64,000 nucleotides of DNA from Streptomyces hiroshimensis (GTDB lineage: Bacteria > Actinomycetota > Actinomycetes > Streptomycetales > Streptomycetaceae): contig NZ_BMUT01000012.1 of the NCBI RefSeq assembly GCF_014650335.1, positions 124,001-188,000 on the forward strand. The letters are read 5' to 3'. Under the pieces are notes generated by a model that was given only the letters and a program-made list of their open reading frames with translations, was not told where the DNA came from and did not search any database. Positions 7,624-18,312 of this stretch are shown one piece after another; positions within the stretch are counted from its first letter, which is position 1; each line of letters opens with the position of its first letter. A program made the translations under genes and the position numbers.

Positions 7624-8540
7624 CGCGCGTCCTCCCGGCCGCTCCCGCGCAGGGCCCGCCGGAAGCCCGCCTCCACGCGCCCGGCGAGGGCGGCGGCCTC
7701 GTGGCCGAGGCCTGCCTGGGCGGGGGCGGTGGTGGCGCCGGGGCGGGTGGCGAGGGCGGCGGGCTGCGGGGGCGTGCCGGTGCGGCCGTCGGCGAAGCCG
7801 GTCACGGCGTAGACGACGGCGGGGGCGTCGGTGAGGACGCTGACGGACCAGCTGGCGCGCTGCGCCGCGCCGAAGCGCTCGGCGACGGTGCCGCGGGGCG
7901 CGTACGGGCGGGGCATCAGATCGGTGCGCTCGTCGAGCCGTTCGTCGGCGAAGCGCCGGCGCAGGTCGCGCATCCCCCGGCTGTCGGCGGATGTGACGAG
8001 CAGTCCGACGGTGGTGACGGCGGTGGAGGTGGCGTCGGTGTAGGTGGCACGCAGCAGCCGCGCGCAGCCGACGGGGGCGAGCGCCTTCTCCAGGAGGGGG
8101 TCGAAGGCCTCTTCGCACCCGCTGTCGGGGGCGACGCCGATCCGGGTCCACTGACGTTCGGCGCCGCCGGGGCCTGCGGCGTCGCCGCGCAGCGCGGGCG
8201 GGAAGAGCTCGTCGACGGGGACGGTCCGCCAGAGCGTGCCGCCGCGTGTGAAGGCGCGTTCGGCCGCGGTGCCGCCGCCGGTGCCGTCCGCGAGCCAACT
8301 CCCGGCGACGGCGCCGCCGATGAGCCCGAGGCCGAGCACGAGGCAGGCGGCGGCGGTCAGCGTGCGGGCGCTGCCGCCCCGGCCGCCGGCCGGCTGCGGC
8401 ACGTGCGGAGGGCGGGGCGGCCGGGGCGGCAGGGGTGACTGCGGCGGCCGGGGCGGCTGGGGCGGCCGGGACGCGAAGTACGAGGAGGCCGGGAGGGGGC
8501 GGACGGGCAGCGCGGGAGCGGAGTCCGTTTCGGTGCTCAC
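7620..8540 (-). CDS. proline-rich single-pass membrane protein coupled to the mycosin
   Basis: About 306 residues. The N-terminal cytoplasmic region is a proline/arginine repeat (RPPQPPRPPQSPLPPRPPRP), followed by one transmembrane helix (TAAACLVLGLGLIGGAVAGSWLA) and an extracytoplasmic domain of about 200 residues with two Cys (SGCEEAF and PVGCARLL) that may form a disulfide. I recognise no enzyme family. GTG at 8540 is preferred because GGGGGAG lies at good spacing; an in-frame ATG at 8648 would add 36 residues. Translational coupling to the protease suggests a joint role at the membrane, perhaps as substrate or regulator; this is inference. Confidence 0.72.
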   Translation of the reverse strand: MSTETDSAPALPVRPLPASSYFASRPPQPPRPPQSPLPPRPPRPPHVPQPAGGRGGSARTLTAAACLVLGLGLIGGAVAGSWLADGTGGGTAAERAFTRGGTLWRTVPVDELFPPALRGDAAGPGGAERQWTRIGVAPDSGCEEAFDPLLEKALAPVGCARLLRATYTDATSTAVTTVGLLVTSADSRGMRDLRRRFADERLDERTDLMPRPYAPRGTVAERFGAAQRASWSVSVLTDAPAVVYAVTGFADGRTGTPPQPAALATRPGATTAPAQAGLGHEAAALAGRVEAGFRRALRGSGREDAR

Positions 8541-8769
8541 CCTGTGCTCCCCCTCGTGAGCCGATTCCCCGTGCCGTTTCCCCGTACCGTCCAGGGGCTC
8601 CCCCGGGCCCGTCCACCGTTCGGGACAGGCCGGTTCGTATCCGGACATCACGCCGCCGGGCTGCGGCCCACGGCGTGGGCGCCACTCTACGGGGCGGGCG
8701 GCGGGCGCTGCCATCTCGCCCGTGCAGGGCCCCTATCCAGCTCCGGACGCCTCTGGCAAGCTGCGCCCC

Positions 8770-9990
8770 ATGCGCCTTCCCGCCGCACCTCCCGTCGCAT
8801 GCGCAAGCGCCGAGCGGGCCCGTCTGGACCGGGCGACCGCCTCCTACGACGCGCCGCTGGCCGTGGTCGACCTGCAGGCGTTCGACGCCAACGCGGCGGA
8901 TCTGGTGCGCCGGGCGCAGGGAAAGCCGGTGCGGGTGGCGAGCAAGTCCGTGCGGTGCCGGGCTCTGCTGGAGCGTGCGCTCGCCCGGGACGGCTTCACG
9001 GGTGTGATGAGCTTTTCGCTGGCCGAGTCGCTGTGGCTGGCGCGTTCGGGCATCGAGGACGTGTTGCTGGCGTACCCGTCGGCGGACCGGGCGGGGCTGG
9101 CGGAGCTGACCTCGGACCCGAAGCTGGCCCGGGCGGTCACGGTGACCGTGGACGACCCCGCGCAGCTGGCGCTGATCGACGCCGCCCGGGCGGGGCGCGA
9201 AGAGGTACGGGTGTGCCTGGAGTTGGACACCTCGCTGCGGCTGCTGGGCGGCAGGCTCCGGCTGGGGGCGCTGCGTTCCCCGGTGCACGATCCGGAGCGG
9301 CTGGCGGACCTCGCGCGGTCCGTCGTACGCCGCCCGGGGTTCCGGCTGGTGGGCCTGCTGGCCTACGAGGCGCATGTGGCGGGTGTGGGGGATGCGGTGG
9401 AAGGCCGGCCCCTGTACTCCCGTTCGGTCCGGCTGATGCAGGCCGCGGCCCGCAAGGAGCTGGCGGTGCGCAGGGCCGAGGCGGTGCGGGCCGTGCGCGC
9501 GGTGACGGAGCTGGAATTCGTCAACGGCGGCGGTACGGGCAGTGTGCAGCACACCGCCGCGGAGGACGCGGTGACGGAGGTGGCGGCCGGTTCGGGGCTG
9601 TTCGTGCCACGGCTGTTCGACCACTACAGATCGTTCCGCGGCCGTCCCGCGGCCCTGTTCGCGCTGCCGGTGGTGCGCCGCCCGGGGCCCGGCGTGGTGA
9701 CCGCCCAGGGCGGCGGCTACCCGGCGTCGGGCGCGGCCGGCGCGGACCGGCTGCCGCAGCCGTACCTCCCGGCCGGCCTGCGGCTGGACCCCCGCGAGGG
9801 CGCGGGCGAGGTGCAGACGCCGCTGACCGGGCCGCCCGCCGACGACCTGCTGGTGGGCGACAAGGTGTGGTTCCGGCATGCCAAGGCGGGCGAGATGTGC
9901 GAGCGCTTCGAGGCGCTGCACCTGGTCGACGGCGACCGCGTGGTGGAGACCGTCCCGACGTACCGCGGCGAGGCCCGTACGTTCCTGTGA
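8770..9990 (+). CDS. PLP-dependent alanine-racemase-fold enzyme (D-amino acid deaminase/aldolase-like)
   Basis: About 406 residues. The N-terminal alanine racemase fold carries the PLP-lysine region PVRVASKSVRC, the barrel strands MSFSLAESLWLARSGIEDVLLAYPS and RLVGLLAYEAHVAG, and ELEFVNGGGTGSV. The C-terminal domain ends in DDLLVGDKVWFRHAKAGEMCERF, resembling the metal-binding HxxxC site of D-threonine aldolase/D-serine dehydratase type enzymes. The likely reaction is deamination or aldol cleavage of a D-amino acid. ATG at 8770 is chosen since conservation starts near there; no clear ribosome binding site is seen, so a start at 8722 or leaderless translation is possible. A perfect hairpin follows the gene. 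Confidence 0.8.
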   Translation: MRLPAAPPVACASAERARLDRATASYDAPLAVVDLQAFDANAADLVRRAQGKPVRVASKSVRCRALLERALARDGFTGVMSFSLAESLWLARSGIEDVLLAYPSADRAGLAELTSDPKLARAVTVTVDDPAQLALIDAARAGREEVRVCLELDTSLRLLGGRLRLGALRSPVHDPERLADLARSVVRRPGFRLVGLLAYEAHVAGVGDAVEGRPLYSRSVRLMQAAARKELAVRRAEAVRAVRAVTELEFVNGGGTGSVQHTAAEDAVTEVAAGSGLFVPRLFDHYRSFRGRPAALFALPVVRRPGPGVVTAQGGGYPASGAAGADRLPQPYLPAGLRLDPREGAGEVQTPLTGPPADDLLVGDKVWFRHAKAGEMCERFEALHLVDGDRVVETVPTYRGEARTFL

Positions 9991-10048
9991 GCCCCGCACC
10001 CTGAATCCGAGTCCGGGTCGTGCGGCATGCTCCTGCGGCAGGAGGGGA

Positions 10049-10087
10049 TACGGGGACCGGTGCGCCGTCGGCGGGCCGGTCCCCGTA
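10049..10087. terminator. bidirectional hairpin terminator
   Basis: Perfect 12-bp inverted repeat TACGGGGACCGG / CCGGTCCCCGTA between two convergent genes, the PLP enzyme (plus) and the HAD phosphatase (minus). It is suitably placed to end both transcripts. Confidence 0.75.
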
Positions 10088-10121
10088 GCACGCGAGGACC
10101 TCAGGAACGGCTCGGGGAGCC

Positions 10122-11390
<1,269 letters not shown>

Positions 11391-11531
11391 GTGCTCTCTT
11401 TGCGGTGCGTGCGTGCGTGTGGTGGCAGGAAAACCACCGCTGACAGGAATCCACTGCCGGCAGGGAATCCACGGCGGGACCGGCTCCGGGGTCTGCACCC
11501 GCAAGCCGGTCCTACCGTTTGATCATGGACC

Positions 11532-12317
11532 CTACAGCGGGGTCACATACGCGCCCGCGATGCCACCGTCGACGAGGAAGTCGGCGGCGTTGACGAAGGA
11601 GGAGTCGTCGCTGGCGAGGAAGGCGACGGCGGCCGCGATCTCCTCGGGCTCGGCGAACCGGCCGACGGGCACGTGCACGAGGCGGCGCGCGGCCCGCTCG
11701 GGGTCCTTGGCGAAGAGCTCCTTGAGCAGCGGGGTGTTCACCGGCCCCGGGCACAGGGCGTTGACCCGGATGCCCTCGCGGGCGAACTGCACGCCGAGCT
11801 CGCGGGACATCGCCAGCACGCCGCCCTTGGAGGCGGTGTAGCTGATCTGCGAGGTGGCGGCGCCCATGACGGCCACGAAGGAGGCGGTGTTGATGATGGA
11901 GCCCTTGCCCTGGCGCTGCATGTAGGGCAGGGCGGCCTTGCAGCACAGGTAGACGGAGGTGAGGTTGACCTCCTGGACGCGCTTCCAGGCGTCGAGCCCG
12001 GTGGTGAGGATGGAGTCGTCGTCGGGCGGGGAGATGCCGGCGTTGTTGAAGGCGATGTCGACCGAGCCGTAGGTGTCGTACGCGGTCTTGAAGAGCGCCT
12101 CGACCTCCTCGGGGCTGGTGACGTCGACCTTGACGAAGAGCCCGCCGGTCTCGGCGGCCGCGGCCTTGCCGGCGGTCTCGTCGATGTCCGCGCAGACGAC
12201 GCGGGCGCCCTCGGAGGCGAGGCGGCGGGCGGTGGCCAGGCCGATGCCGCTGCCGGCTCCGGTCACGACGGCGGTGCGGCCGACGAGTCGGCGGCAGACG
12301 GGGGTCTGGTCGGTCAC
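11532..12317 (-). CDS. SDR-family oxidoreductase (amine pathway dehydrogenase)
   Basis: 261-residue NAD(P)-dependent short-chain dehydrogenase. It has the cofactor motif TGAGSGIG (20-27), an acidic residue after the second strand (VVCADID) favouring NAD, NNAG, and the catalytic Ser...Tyr-x3-Lys in TSQISYTASKGG. The family oxidises or reduces alcohol/carbonyl groups. It lies 3 bp from the aldehyde dehydrogenase gene and downstream of the GlnA4-like gene. The probable substrate is the hydroxyl of gamma-glutamylethanolamide, giving the aldehyde that the next enzyme oxidises. This assignment rests on context; a generic 3-oxoacyl-ACP-reductase label would also fit the fold. Confidence 0.88.
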   Translation of the reverse strand: MTDQTPVCRRLVGRTAVVTGAGSGIGLATARRLASEGARVVCADIDETAGKAAAAETGGLFVKVDVTSPEEVEALFKTAYDTYGSVDIAFNNAGISPPDDDSILTTGLDAWKRVQEVNLTSVYLCCKAALPYMQRQGKGSIINTASFVAVMGAATSQISYTASKGGVLAMSRELGVQFAREGIRVNALCPGPVNTPLLKELFAKDPERAARRLVHVPVGRFAEPEEIAAAVAFLASDDSSFVNAADFLVDGGIAGAYVTPL

Positions 12318-12320
12318 TGA

Positions 12321-13694
12321 TTACTCCTCGGTGCTGATGAAGACGTTCTTGGTCTCGGTGAAGGCGGCCAGCGCCTCGGGGCCCAGTTCCCGGCCGAGGC
12401 CGGACTGGCCGAAGCCGCCGAACGGCGTCCAGTAGCGGACGCTGCTGTGGGAGTTGACGGAGAGGTTCCCGGCGGCGACGGCGCGGGAGACGCGCACGGC
12501 GCGGGAGACGTCACGGGTCCAGATCGAGCCGGAGAGCCCGTAGTCGGTGGCGTTGGCGATCCGTACCGCCTCCGCCTCGTCCTCGAAGGGGATGACGACG
12601 GCGACCGGGCCGAAGATCTCCTCGACGGCGGTACGGTCCTGCGGCCGGCCCTCCAGGACGGTGGCGGGGTACCAGAAGCCCTTGCCCGACGGGGCCTCGC
12701 CGCGGACGGCGGCGGGGGCGGACTCGGGGACGTAGGACCGTACGCGCTCGCGCTGCGCGGCCGAGATCAGCGGGCCCATCTGCGTGGCGGGATCCGCCGG
12801 GTCGCCGACGGTGAAGGACTTGACGGCCGGCTCCAGCAGCTCCATGAAGCGGTCGTACACGGAGCGCTGGACGAGGATGCGGCTGCGGGCGCAGCAGTCC
12901 TGGCCGGTGTTGTCGAGGAAGGAGCCGGGGGCGGCCGCGGCGGCCCGCTCGACGTCGGCGTCGGCGAAGACGATGTTGGGGCTCTTGCCGCCGAGTTCGA
13001 GCGTCACGCGCTTCACGCCCGCCGCGCACTTGGCCATGATCTGCTTGCCGACGGCGGTGGAGCCGGTGAAGACGACCTTGGCGACGCCGGGGTGCTCCAC
13101 GAGGGCGTTGCCGGCGACGGGCCCGGCGCCGGGGAGGACCTGGAAGAGGCCCTCGGGCAGGCCCGCCTCCAGCGCCAGCGCCGCCAGGCGCAGGGCGGTC
13201 AGCGGGGTGGTCTCGGCCGGCTTGAGGAGCACGGCGTTGCCCGCGGCCAGGGCCGGGGCGAGGCCCCAGGCGGCGATGGGCATCGGGAAGTTCCACGGGG
13301 CGATGACGGCGACGACGCCCAGCGGCTCGTGGAAGGTGACGTTCAGGCCGCCGGCGACGGGGATCTGCGCACCGTTGAGCCGCTCCGCTCCCCCGGCGGC
13401 GTACTCCAGCAAGTCGCGGGCGTTGCCCGCCTCCCAGCGGGCGTTGCCGATCGGATGGCCGGCCTCGCGGACCTCCAGCTGTGCGAGTTCCTCCAGGTGT
13501 GCGTCGACTGCGTCGGCGAAGCGGCGCAGGTGGCGGGCGCGGTCGCCGGGGGCGAGGGCGGCCCAGCTGCGCTGGGCGTCGGCGGCGCGCTTGACGGCGG
13601 CGTCGACGTCTTGCGGCGTCGCCGCGGGAACGGTGGCGATGACCTCTTCGGTGGCCGGGTTGATGATCCGGTGCTCGTGCTGGTGCTCGTTCAA
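12321..13694 (-). CDS. NAD-dependent aldehyde dehydrogenase of the gamma-glutamylation pathway
   Basis: 457 residues, complete ALDH fold: APWNFPMPIAAWGLAPALAAGN, cofactor-binding FTGSTAVGK, catalytic Glu233 in LELGGKSPN, and catalytic Cys in NTGQDCCAR (267/268). It is related to enzymes oxidising gamma-glutamyl-aminoaldehydes. The start is TTG at 13694, after AAGGA, only 10 bp beyond the GlnA4-like stop codon. The reading frame stays open back to 14300 across the glutamine synthetase gene, but that extension is a high-GC artefact. The expected product is a gamma-glutamyl carboxylate (for ethanolamine, gamma-glutamylglycine) for the hydrolase encoded at 17.5 kb. Confidence 0.92.
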   Translation of the reverse strand: MNEHQHEHRIINPATEEVIATVPAATPQDVDAAVKRAADAQRSWAALAPGDRARHLRRFADAVDAHLEELAQLEVREAGHPIGNARWEAGNARDLLEYAAGGAERLNGAQIPVAGGLNVTFHEPLGVVAVIAPWNFPMPIAAWGLAPALAAGNAVLLKPAETTPLTALRLAALALEAGLPEGLFQVLPGAGPVAGNALVEHPGVAKVVFTGSTAVGKQIMAKCAAGVKRVTLELGGKSPNIVFADADVERAAAAAPGSFLDNTGQDCCARSRILVQRSVYDRFMELLEPAVKSFTVGDPADPATQMGPLISAAQRERVRSYVPESAPAAVRGEAPSGKGFWYPATVLEGRPQDRTAVEEIFGPVAVVIPFEDEAEAVRIANATDYGLSGSIWTRDVSRAVRVSRAVAAGNLSVNSHSSVRYWTPFGGFGQSGLGRELGPEALAAFTETKNVFISTEE

Positions 13695-13704
13695 GGCGCG
13701 GTCC

Positions 13705-15072
13705 TTACATCCGCTCGAAGGAGCGGAACCGCTCCCAGTCCGTGACGGCCGTGTCGTACGCCTCCTGCTCGACACGCGCCATGTGCAGGTAGTGCTCGAC
13801 GACTTCGTCGCCGAAGGCCTCCCGTGCGATGGGGCTCTTCTCCCACAGCGCCGCGGCCTCGCGCAGGGTGGCGGGGACGTGTTCGGCGTCGCCGGCGTAG
13901 GCGTTGCCGGTGCAGACCTCGGGCAGCTCCAGTTCGTGCTCGACGCCGTACAGCCCGGCGGCCACCATGCCCGCCACGGCGAGGTAGGGGTTGACGTCCC
14001 CGCCGGGCAGCCGGTTCTCGAAGCGGTGGGAGTGGCCGTGGCCGATGACGCGCAGGGCGCAGGTGCGGTTGTCGGGGCCCCAGGCGACGGCGGTGGGCGC
14101 GAAGGAGCCGGGCCGGAACCGCTTGTAGGAGTTGATGTTCGGCGCATAGAGGAGGGTGAAGTCGCGCAGCGCGGCCAGCTGTCCCGCGAGGAAGTGCCGC
14201 ATCGTCTTCGACATGCCGTACGGGCCCTCGTCGTCGGCGAGGACGGGCCGCCCGGCCTCGTCGCGCAGCGAGAGGTGGATGTGGCAGGAGTTGCCTTCAC
14301 GCGCGTCGTACTTGGCCATGAAGGTGAGCGCCATGCCCTCCTGGGAGGCGATCTCCTTCGCTCCGGTCTTGTAGACGGCGTGCTGGTCGCAGGTGGTGAG
14401 CGCCTCGTCGTAGCGGAAGGCGATCTCGTGCTGGCCGAGGTTGCACTCGCCCTTGGCGGACTCCACGGTCATCCCGGCGGTGCCCATCTCGTTGCGGATG
14501 CGGCGCAGGAGGGGTTCGACGCGGCCGGTGCCGAGGACGGAGTAGTCGCAGTTGTACTGGTTGGCGGGGGTCATGTCGCGGTAGCCGCGGCCCCAGGCCT
14601 CCTCATAGGTGTCCTTGAAGACGATGAACTCCAGCTCGGTGCCGGCGTACGCGCTCCAGCCGTGCTCGGCCAGGCGGTCGAGCTGGCGGCGCAGGATCTG
14701 CCGGGGCGAGGCGAGGACGGGCGAGCCGTCGTGCCAGGCGAGGTCGGCGGTGAGGAGTGCCGTGCCGGGGTTCCAGGGGGTGCGGCGCAGGGTGGAGAGG
14801 TCGCCGCGCATGGCGAAGTCCCCGTAGCCGCGCTCCCACGACGACATGGCGTAGCCGTCGACGGTGTTGAGGTCGACGTCCACGGCGAGGAGGTAGTTGC
14901 AGCCTTCGGTGCCGTGGTCGAGGACGTCGTCGAGGAAGAACCGGGCGGCGAACCGCTTCCCCTGGAGTCGTCCCTGCATGTCGGTGAAGGCGAGGACGAC
15001 GGTGTCGATCTCCCCGGTGTCGACCAGCCTGCGCAGCTCCTCGACGGCGAGCGGGGGCGTGCGGTCTGCCAC
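13705..15072 (-). CDS. glnA4: GlnA4-like glutamine synthetase family enzyme (gamma-glutamylethanolamide synthetase)
   Basis: 455-residue GS-fold ATP-dependent ligase: beta-grasp domain (1-110), then catalytic domain with ELEFIVF, GECNLGQHEIAFRYD, GNSCHIHLSL, NSYKRFRPGSFAPT and FENRLPGGDVNPYLAVAG. It would join glutamate to an amine with ATP. The GlnA4 paralogue of S. coelicolor, in the same gene order, has been characterised as a gamma-glutamylethanolamide synthetase, and I infer the same here. It does not substitute for GlnA/GlnII. GTG at 15072 follows AGGAGG; a start at 15126 would overlap the regulatory region. First gene of the minus-strand operon glnA4-aldH-SDR, divergent from the FadR-type regulator. 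Confidence 0.88.
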   Translation of the reverse strand: MADRTPPLAVEELRRLVDTGEIDTVVLAFTDMQGRLQGKRFAARFFLDDVLDHGTEGCNYLLAVDVDLNTVDGYAMSSWERGYGDFAMRGDLSTLRRTPWNPGTALLTADLAWHDGSPVLASPRQILRRQLDRLAEHGWSAYAGTELEFIVFKDTYEEAWGRGYRDMTPANQYNCDYSVLGTGRVEPLLRRIRNEMGTAGMTVESAKGECNLGQHEIAFRYDEALTTCDQHAVYKTGAKEIASQEGMALTFMAKYDAREGNSCHIHLSLRDEAGRPVLADDEGPYGMSKTMRHFLAGQLAALRDFTLLYAPNINSYKRFRPGSFAPTAVAWGPDNRTCALRVIGHGHSHRFENRLPGGDVNPYLAVAGMVAAGLYGVEHELELPEVCTGNAYAGDAEHVPATLREAAALWEKSPIAREAFGDEVVEHYLHMARVEQEAYDTAVTDWERFRSFERM

Positions 15073-15143
15073 AGTGATGCCTCCTGTCGGTGCGACCGGA
15101 GGTCTTAAGGTAGGGCTGTAGACCATTAAAGGGAAGGGGTCAG
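15073..15143. promoter_or_regulatory. divergent promoter region between glnA4 and the FadR-type regulator
   Basis: A 71-bp gap that must hold both promoters or their operators. It contains the two ribosome binding sites (GGAGG side for glnA4; GGAAGGGG for the regulator) and an imperfect inverted repeat GGTCT (15101-15105) / AGACC (15120-15124). This repeat is a candidate operator for the neighbouring GntR/FadR protein. Confidence 0.4.
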
Positions 15144-15866
15144 ATGAACGATCATGCGACGGACCGCCTGGCGCCGGTGCTGCGGCCGGTCCGCGCGGGC
15201 AACGGATTCGAGGAAGCGCTGGAGCAGATACTGCAGATCATGCGGCTGGGCCTGGTGGCCGAGGGGGAACGGCTGCCCGCCGAGCGCGAGCTGGCCGACC
15301 GCCTGCGGGTCAGCCGGGTGACGCTGCGCGAGGTGCTCAAGGTGCTGCAGGACCAGGGCCTGGTCGAGAGCCGGCGCGGCCGCTACGGCGGCACGTTCGT
15401 ACTGGCGCGGCCGGCGACGGCGGGCGAGGAGGAGCTGCGGCGCCGGGTCGCCGACGTGGACGTGGAGGACACGCTGCGCTTCCGCGAGGTGCTGGAGGTG
15501 GGCGCGGCCGGGCTGTGCGCCGCGCACGGGCTTCCGGAGGGCGGGGCCGATCGGCTGCGCGCGGCGCTGGCCGCCACGCACGACGCGCCGCTGGCCGAAT
15601 ACCGGCGCATGGACACCCTGTTCCACCTGACGCTGGCCGAGCTGTCGGGCTCCCCGTCACTGGCCGCGCACTACGCGGCGGTGCGGGCGACGGTCAACGA
15701 CCTGCTGGACTGCATTCCGCTGCTGGTGCGGAACCTTGAGCACTCCCAGCTGCAGCACACCGCGCTCGTGGAGGCGGTCCTGGACGGGGATGCGGAAGCG
15801 GCGCGCGAGGTGATGCGCGAGCACTGCTGCGGGACGGCGGCGCTGCTGCGGGGTTTTCTGTCGTAA
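15144..15866 (+). CDS. FadR-subfamily GntR transcriptional regulator
   Basis: 240 residues. The N-terminal winged helix-turn-helix is typical GntR (EGERLPAERELADRLRVSRVTLREVLKVLQDQGLVESRRGRYGGTFV, about 45-95). The C-terminal FCD helical effector domain (about 110-235) has the metal/ligand histidine positions (FHLTLAELSG, QHTALVEAVLDGD, REVMREHC). The gene is divergent from glnA4 and upstream of the amine permease, so it is the probable local regulator of the pathway and may respond to the amine or a gamma-glutamyl intermediate. ATG at 15144 follows GGAAGGGG. Whether it represses or activates cannot be told from sequence. Confidence 0.9.
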   Translation: MNDHATDRLAPVLRPVRAGNGFEEALEQILQIMRLGLVAEGERLPAERELADRLRVSRVTLREVLKVLQDQGLVESRRGRYGGTFVLARPATAGEEELRRRVADVDVEDTLRFREVLEVGAAGLCAAHGLPEGGADRLRAALAATHDAPLAEYRRMDTLFHLTLAELSGSPSLAAHYAAVRATVNDLLDCIPLLVRNLEHSQLQHTALVEAVLDGDAEAAREVMREHCCGTAALLRGFLS

Positions 15867-15876
15867 CGCCCGCCAC

Positions 15877-15914
15877 GTAACCCGCAGGGACCTCTCTCGT
15901 AACCAGTGTTTTAC
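15877..15914 (+). promoter_or_regulatory. GlnR-like binding box upstream of the permease
   Basis: Four 5-bp elements at exact 11-bp spacing: GTAAC (15877), GGACC (15888), GTAAC (15899), TTTAC (15910). The actinobacterial GlnR consensus is gTnAC-n6-GaAAC-n6-GtnAC-n6-GaAAC; both a-sites match, both b-sites are degenerate. A further GTAAC is at 15863. The box lies about 80 bp before the permease start and suggests nitrogen control. Confidence 0.45.
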
Positions 15915-15942
15915 GCAAGGGGGTTGCCGAATCAGCCACGCC

Positions 15943-15974
15943 GGGGCAAAGGTATGCCGCAAAACCTTTACCCC
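15943..15974. promoter_or_regulatory. inverted repeat before the amine permease
   Basis: GGGG-N-AAAGGT, ten bases, ACCTTT-N-CCCC (arms 15943-15953 and 15964-15974), centred 36 bp before the permease ATG. It may be the operator of the FadR-type regulator or a leader hairpin. Confidence 0.5.
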
Positions 15975-15994
15975 CCGAGGCAGGGAGCGGCAGC

Positions 15995-17461
<1,467 letters not shown>

Positions 17462-17482
17462 CCACGTGATCGACGTCGTAGC

Positions 17483-17540
17483 GTACGGAACCAGGTACGG
17501 AATCACGTACGGAATCGCGTACGGGATCACGTACGTACGG
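17483..17540 (+). repeat. 12-bp tandem repeat in the leader of the C26 hydrolase gene
   Basis: GTACGGAATCAC-like units begin at 17483, 17495, 17507, 17519 and 17531, exactly 12 bp apart (variants GTACGGAACCAG, GTACGGAATCGC, GTACGGGATCAC), followed by a partial unit at 17535. The array fills most of the gap between permease and hydrolase. It contains no recognisable promoter or terminator. Confidence 0.85.
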
Positions 17541-17554
17541 AAAGGACCCGCTCC

Positions 17555-18262
17555 ATGCCCCGCCAGCCACTGATCGGCGTCACCACCTACCTCACCCGGG
17601 CCCGCTGGGGCGCCGCGTGGGACCTGCCGGCCGCACTCCTGCCCGCCTCCTACGCCCAGCACGTCCAGCGGGCCGGCGGCCTCGCCGTCCAGCTGCCGCC
17701 GGACGAGCCGGCCGCCGCGGGCGACATAGTGCGGCGGCTGGACGGCCTCGTCCTCGCCGGCGGCGAGGACCTCGACCCCGGCCTCTACGGCGAGCGGCCG
17801 CACCCGCGCGCGGGCGCGCCGGTCCCCGAACGCGACGCGTGGGAGCTGGCGCTGCTGGGCGCCGCGCTGGAGCGGGGCGTTCCGGTGCTCGGGATCTGCC
17901 GCGGCATGCAGCTGATGAACGTGCACGCCGGCGGCTCGCTGTGCCAGCACCTGCCGGACGAAGTGGGGCACGAGGAGCACAACCCCGTCGTCGGCGCCTT
18001 CACCGACCACCTGGTCAAGCCGGTCCCGGACAGCCGCCTGGGCCGTCTCCTGCCCGAACCGTGCGACGTCGCCACGCACCACCACCAGTCCGTCGCCCGC
18101 CTGGGCGACGGACTCGTCGCCACGGCCCACGCGGAGGACGGCACCATCGAGGCCCTGGAACGCCCGGGCGACCTCTTCGCGGTGGGCGTCCAGTGGCACC
18201 CGGAAGCGCGGGACGACTTGCGCCTGACGCGAGCCCTGGTCGAGGCGGCCACCGTCGGCTGA
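17555..18262 (+). CDS. class I amidotransferase-like gamma-glutamyl hydrolase (peptidase C26)
   Basis: 235 residues with the triad of the family: Cys115 in GICRGMQLMNV, His215 and Glu217 in GVQWHPE. It has the oxyanion region LVLAGGEDLDPGLYG. It is closest in pattern to PuuD, the gamma-glutamyl-GABA hydrolase, and would release glutamate from the gamma-glutamylated end product of the pathway (for ethanolamine, glycine and glutamate). It is about 90 bp downstream of the permease, same strand, ATG at 17555 after GGAAAGGA. With glnA4, ALDH, SDR and permease it closes a glutamate cycle. Confidence 0.88.
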   Translation: MPRQPLIGVTTYLTRARWGAAWDLPAALLPASYAQHVQRAGGLAVQLPPDEPAAAGDIVRRLDGLVLAGGEDLDPGLYGERPHPRAGAPVPERDAWELALLGAALERGVPVLGICRGMQLMNVHAGGSLCQHLPDEVGHEEHNPVVGAFTDHLVKPVPDSRLGRLLPEPCDVATHHHQSVARLGDGLVATAHAEDGTIEALERPGDLFAVGVQWHPEARDDLRLTRALVEAATVG

Positions 18263-18312
18263 GCGCTTCCGGGTGCGCCCGGGTCGCCCCTCGGCTCGGC
18301 ACCGGCCCGGGG

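Noticed and set aside
12321..14300. Apparent fusion of the aldehyde dehydrogenase to an upstream 200-residue domain
   Set aside because: The extension overlaps the GlnA4-like gene in another frame and is Ser/Thr/Pro/Arg-rich nonsense. A TTG start with AAGGA at 13694 explains the real gene.
17483..17540. Short CRISPR-like array
   Set aside because: The 12-bp units abut directly with no spacers and no cas genes are present. It is a simple tandem repeat.
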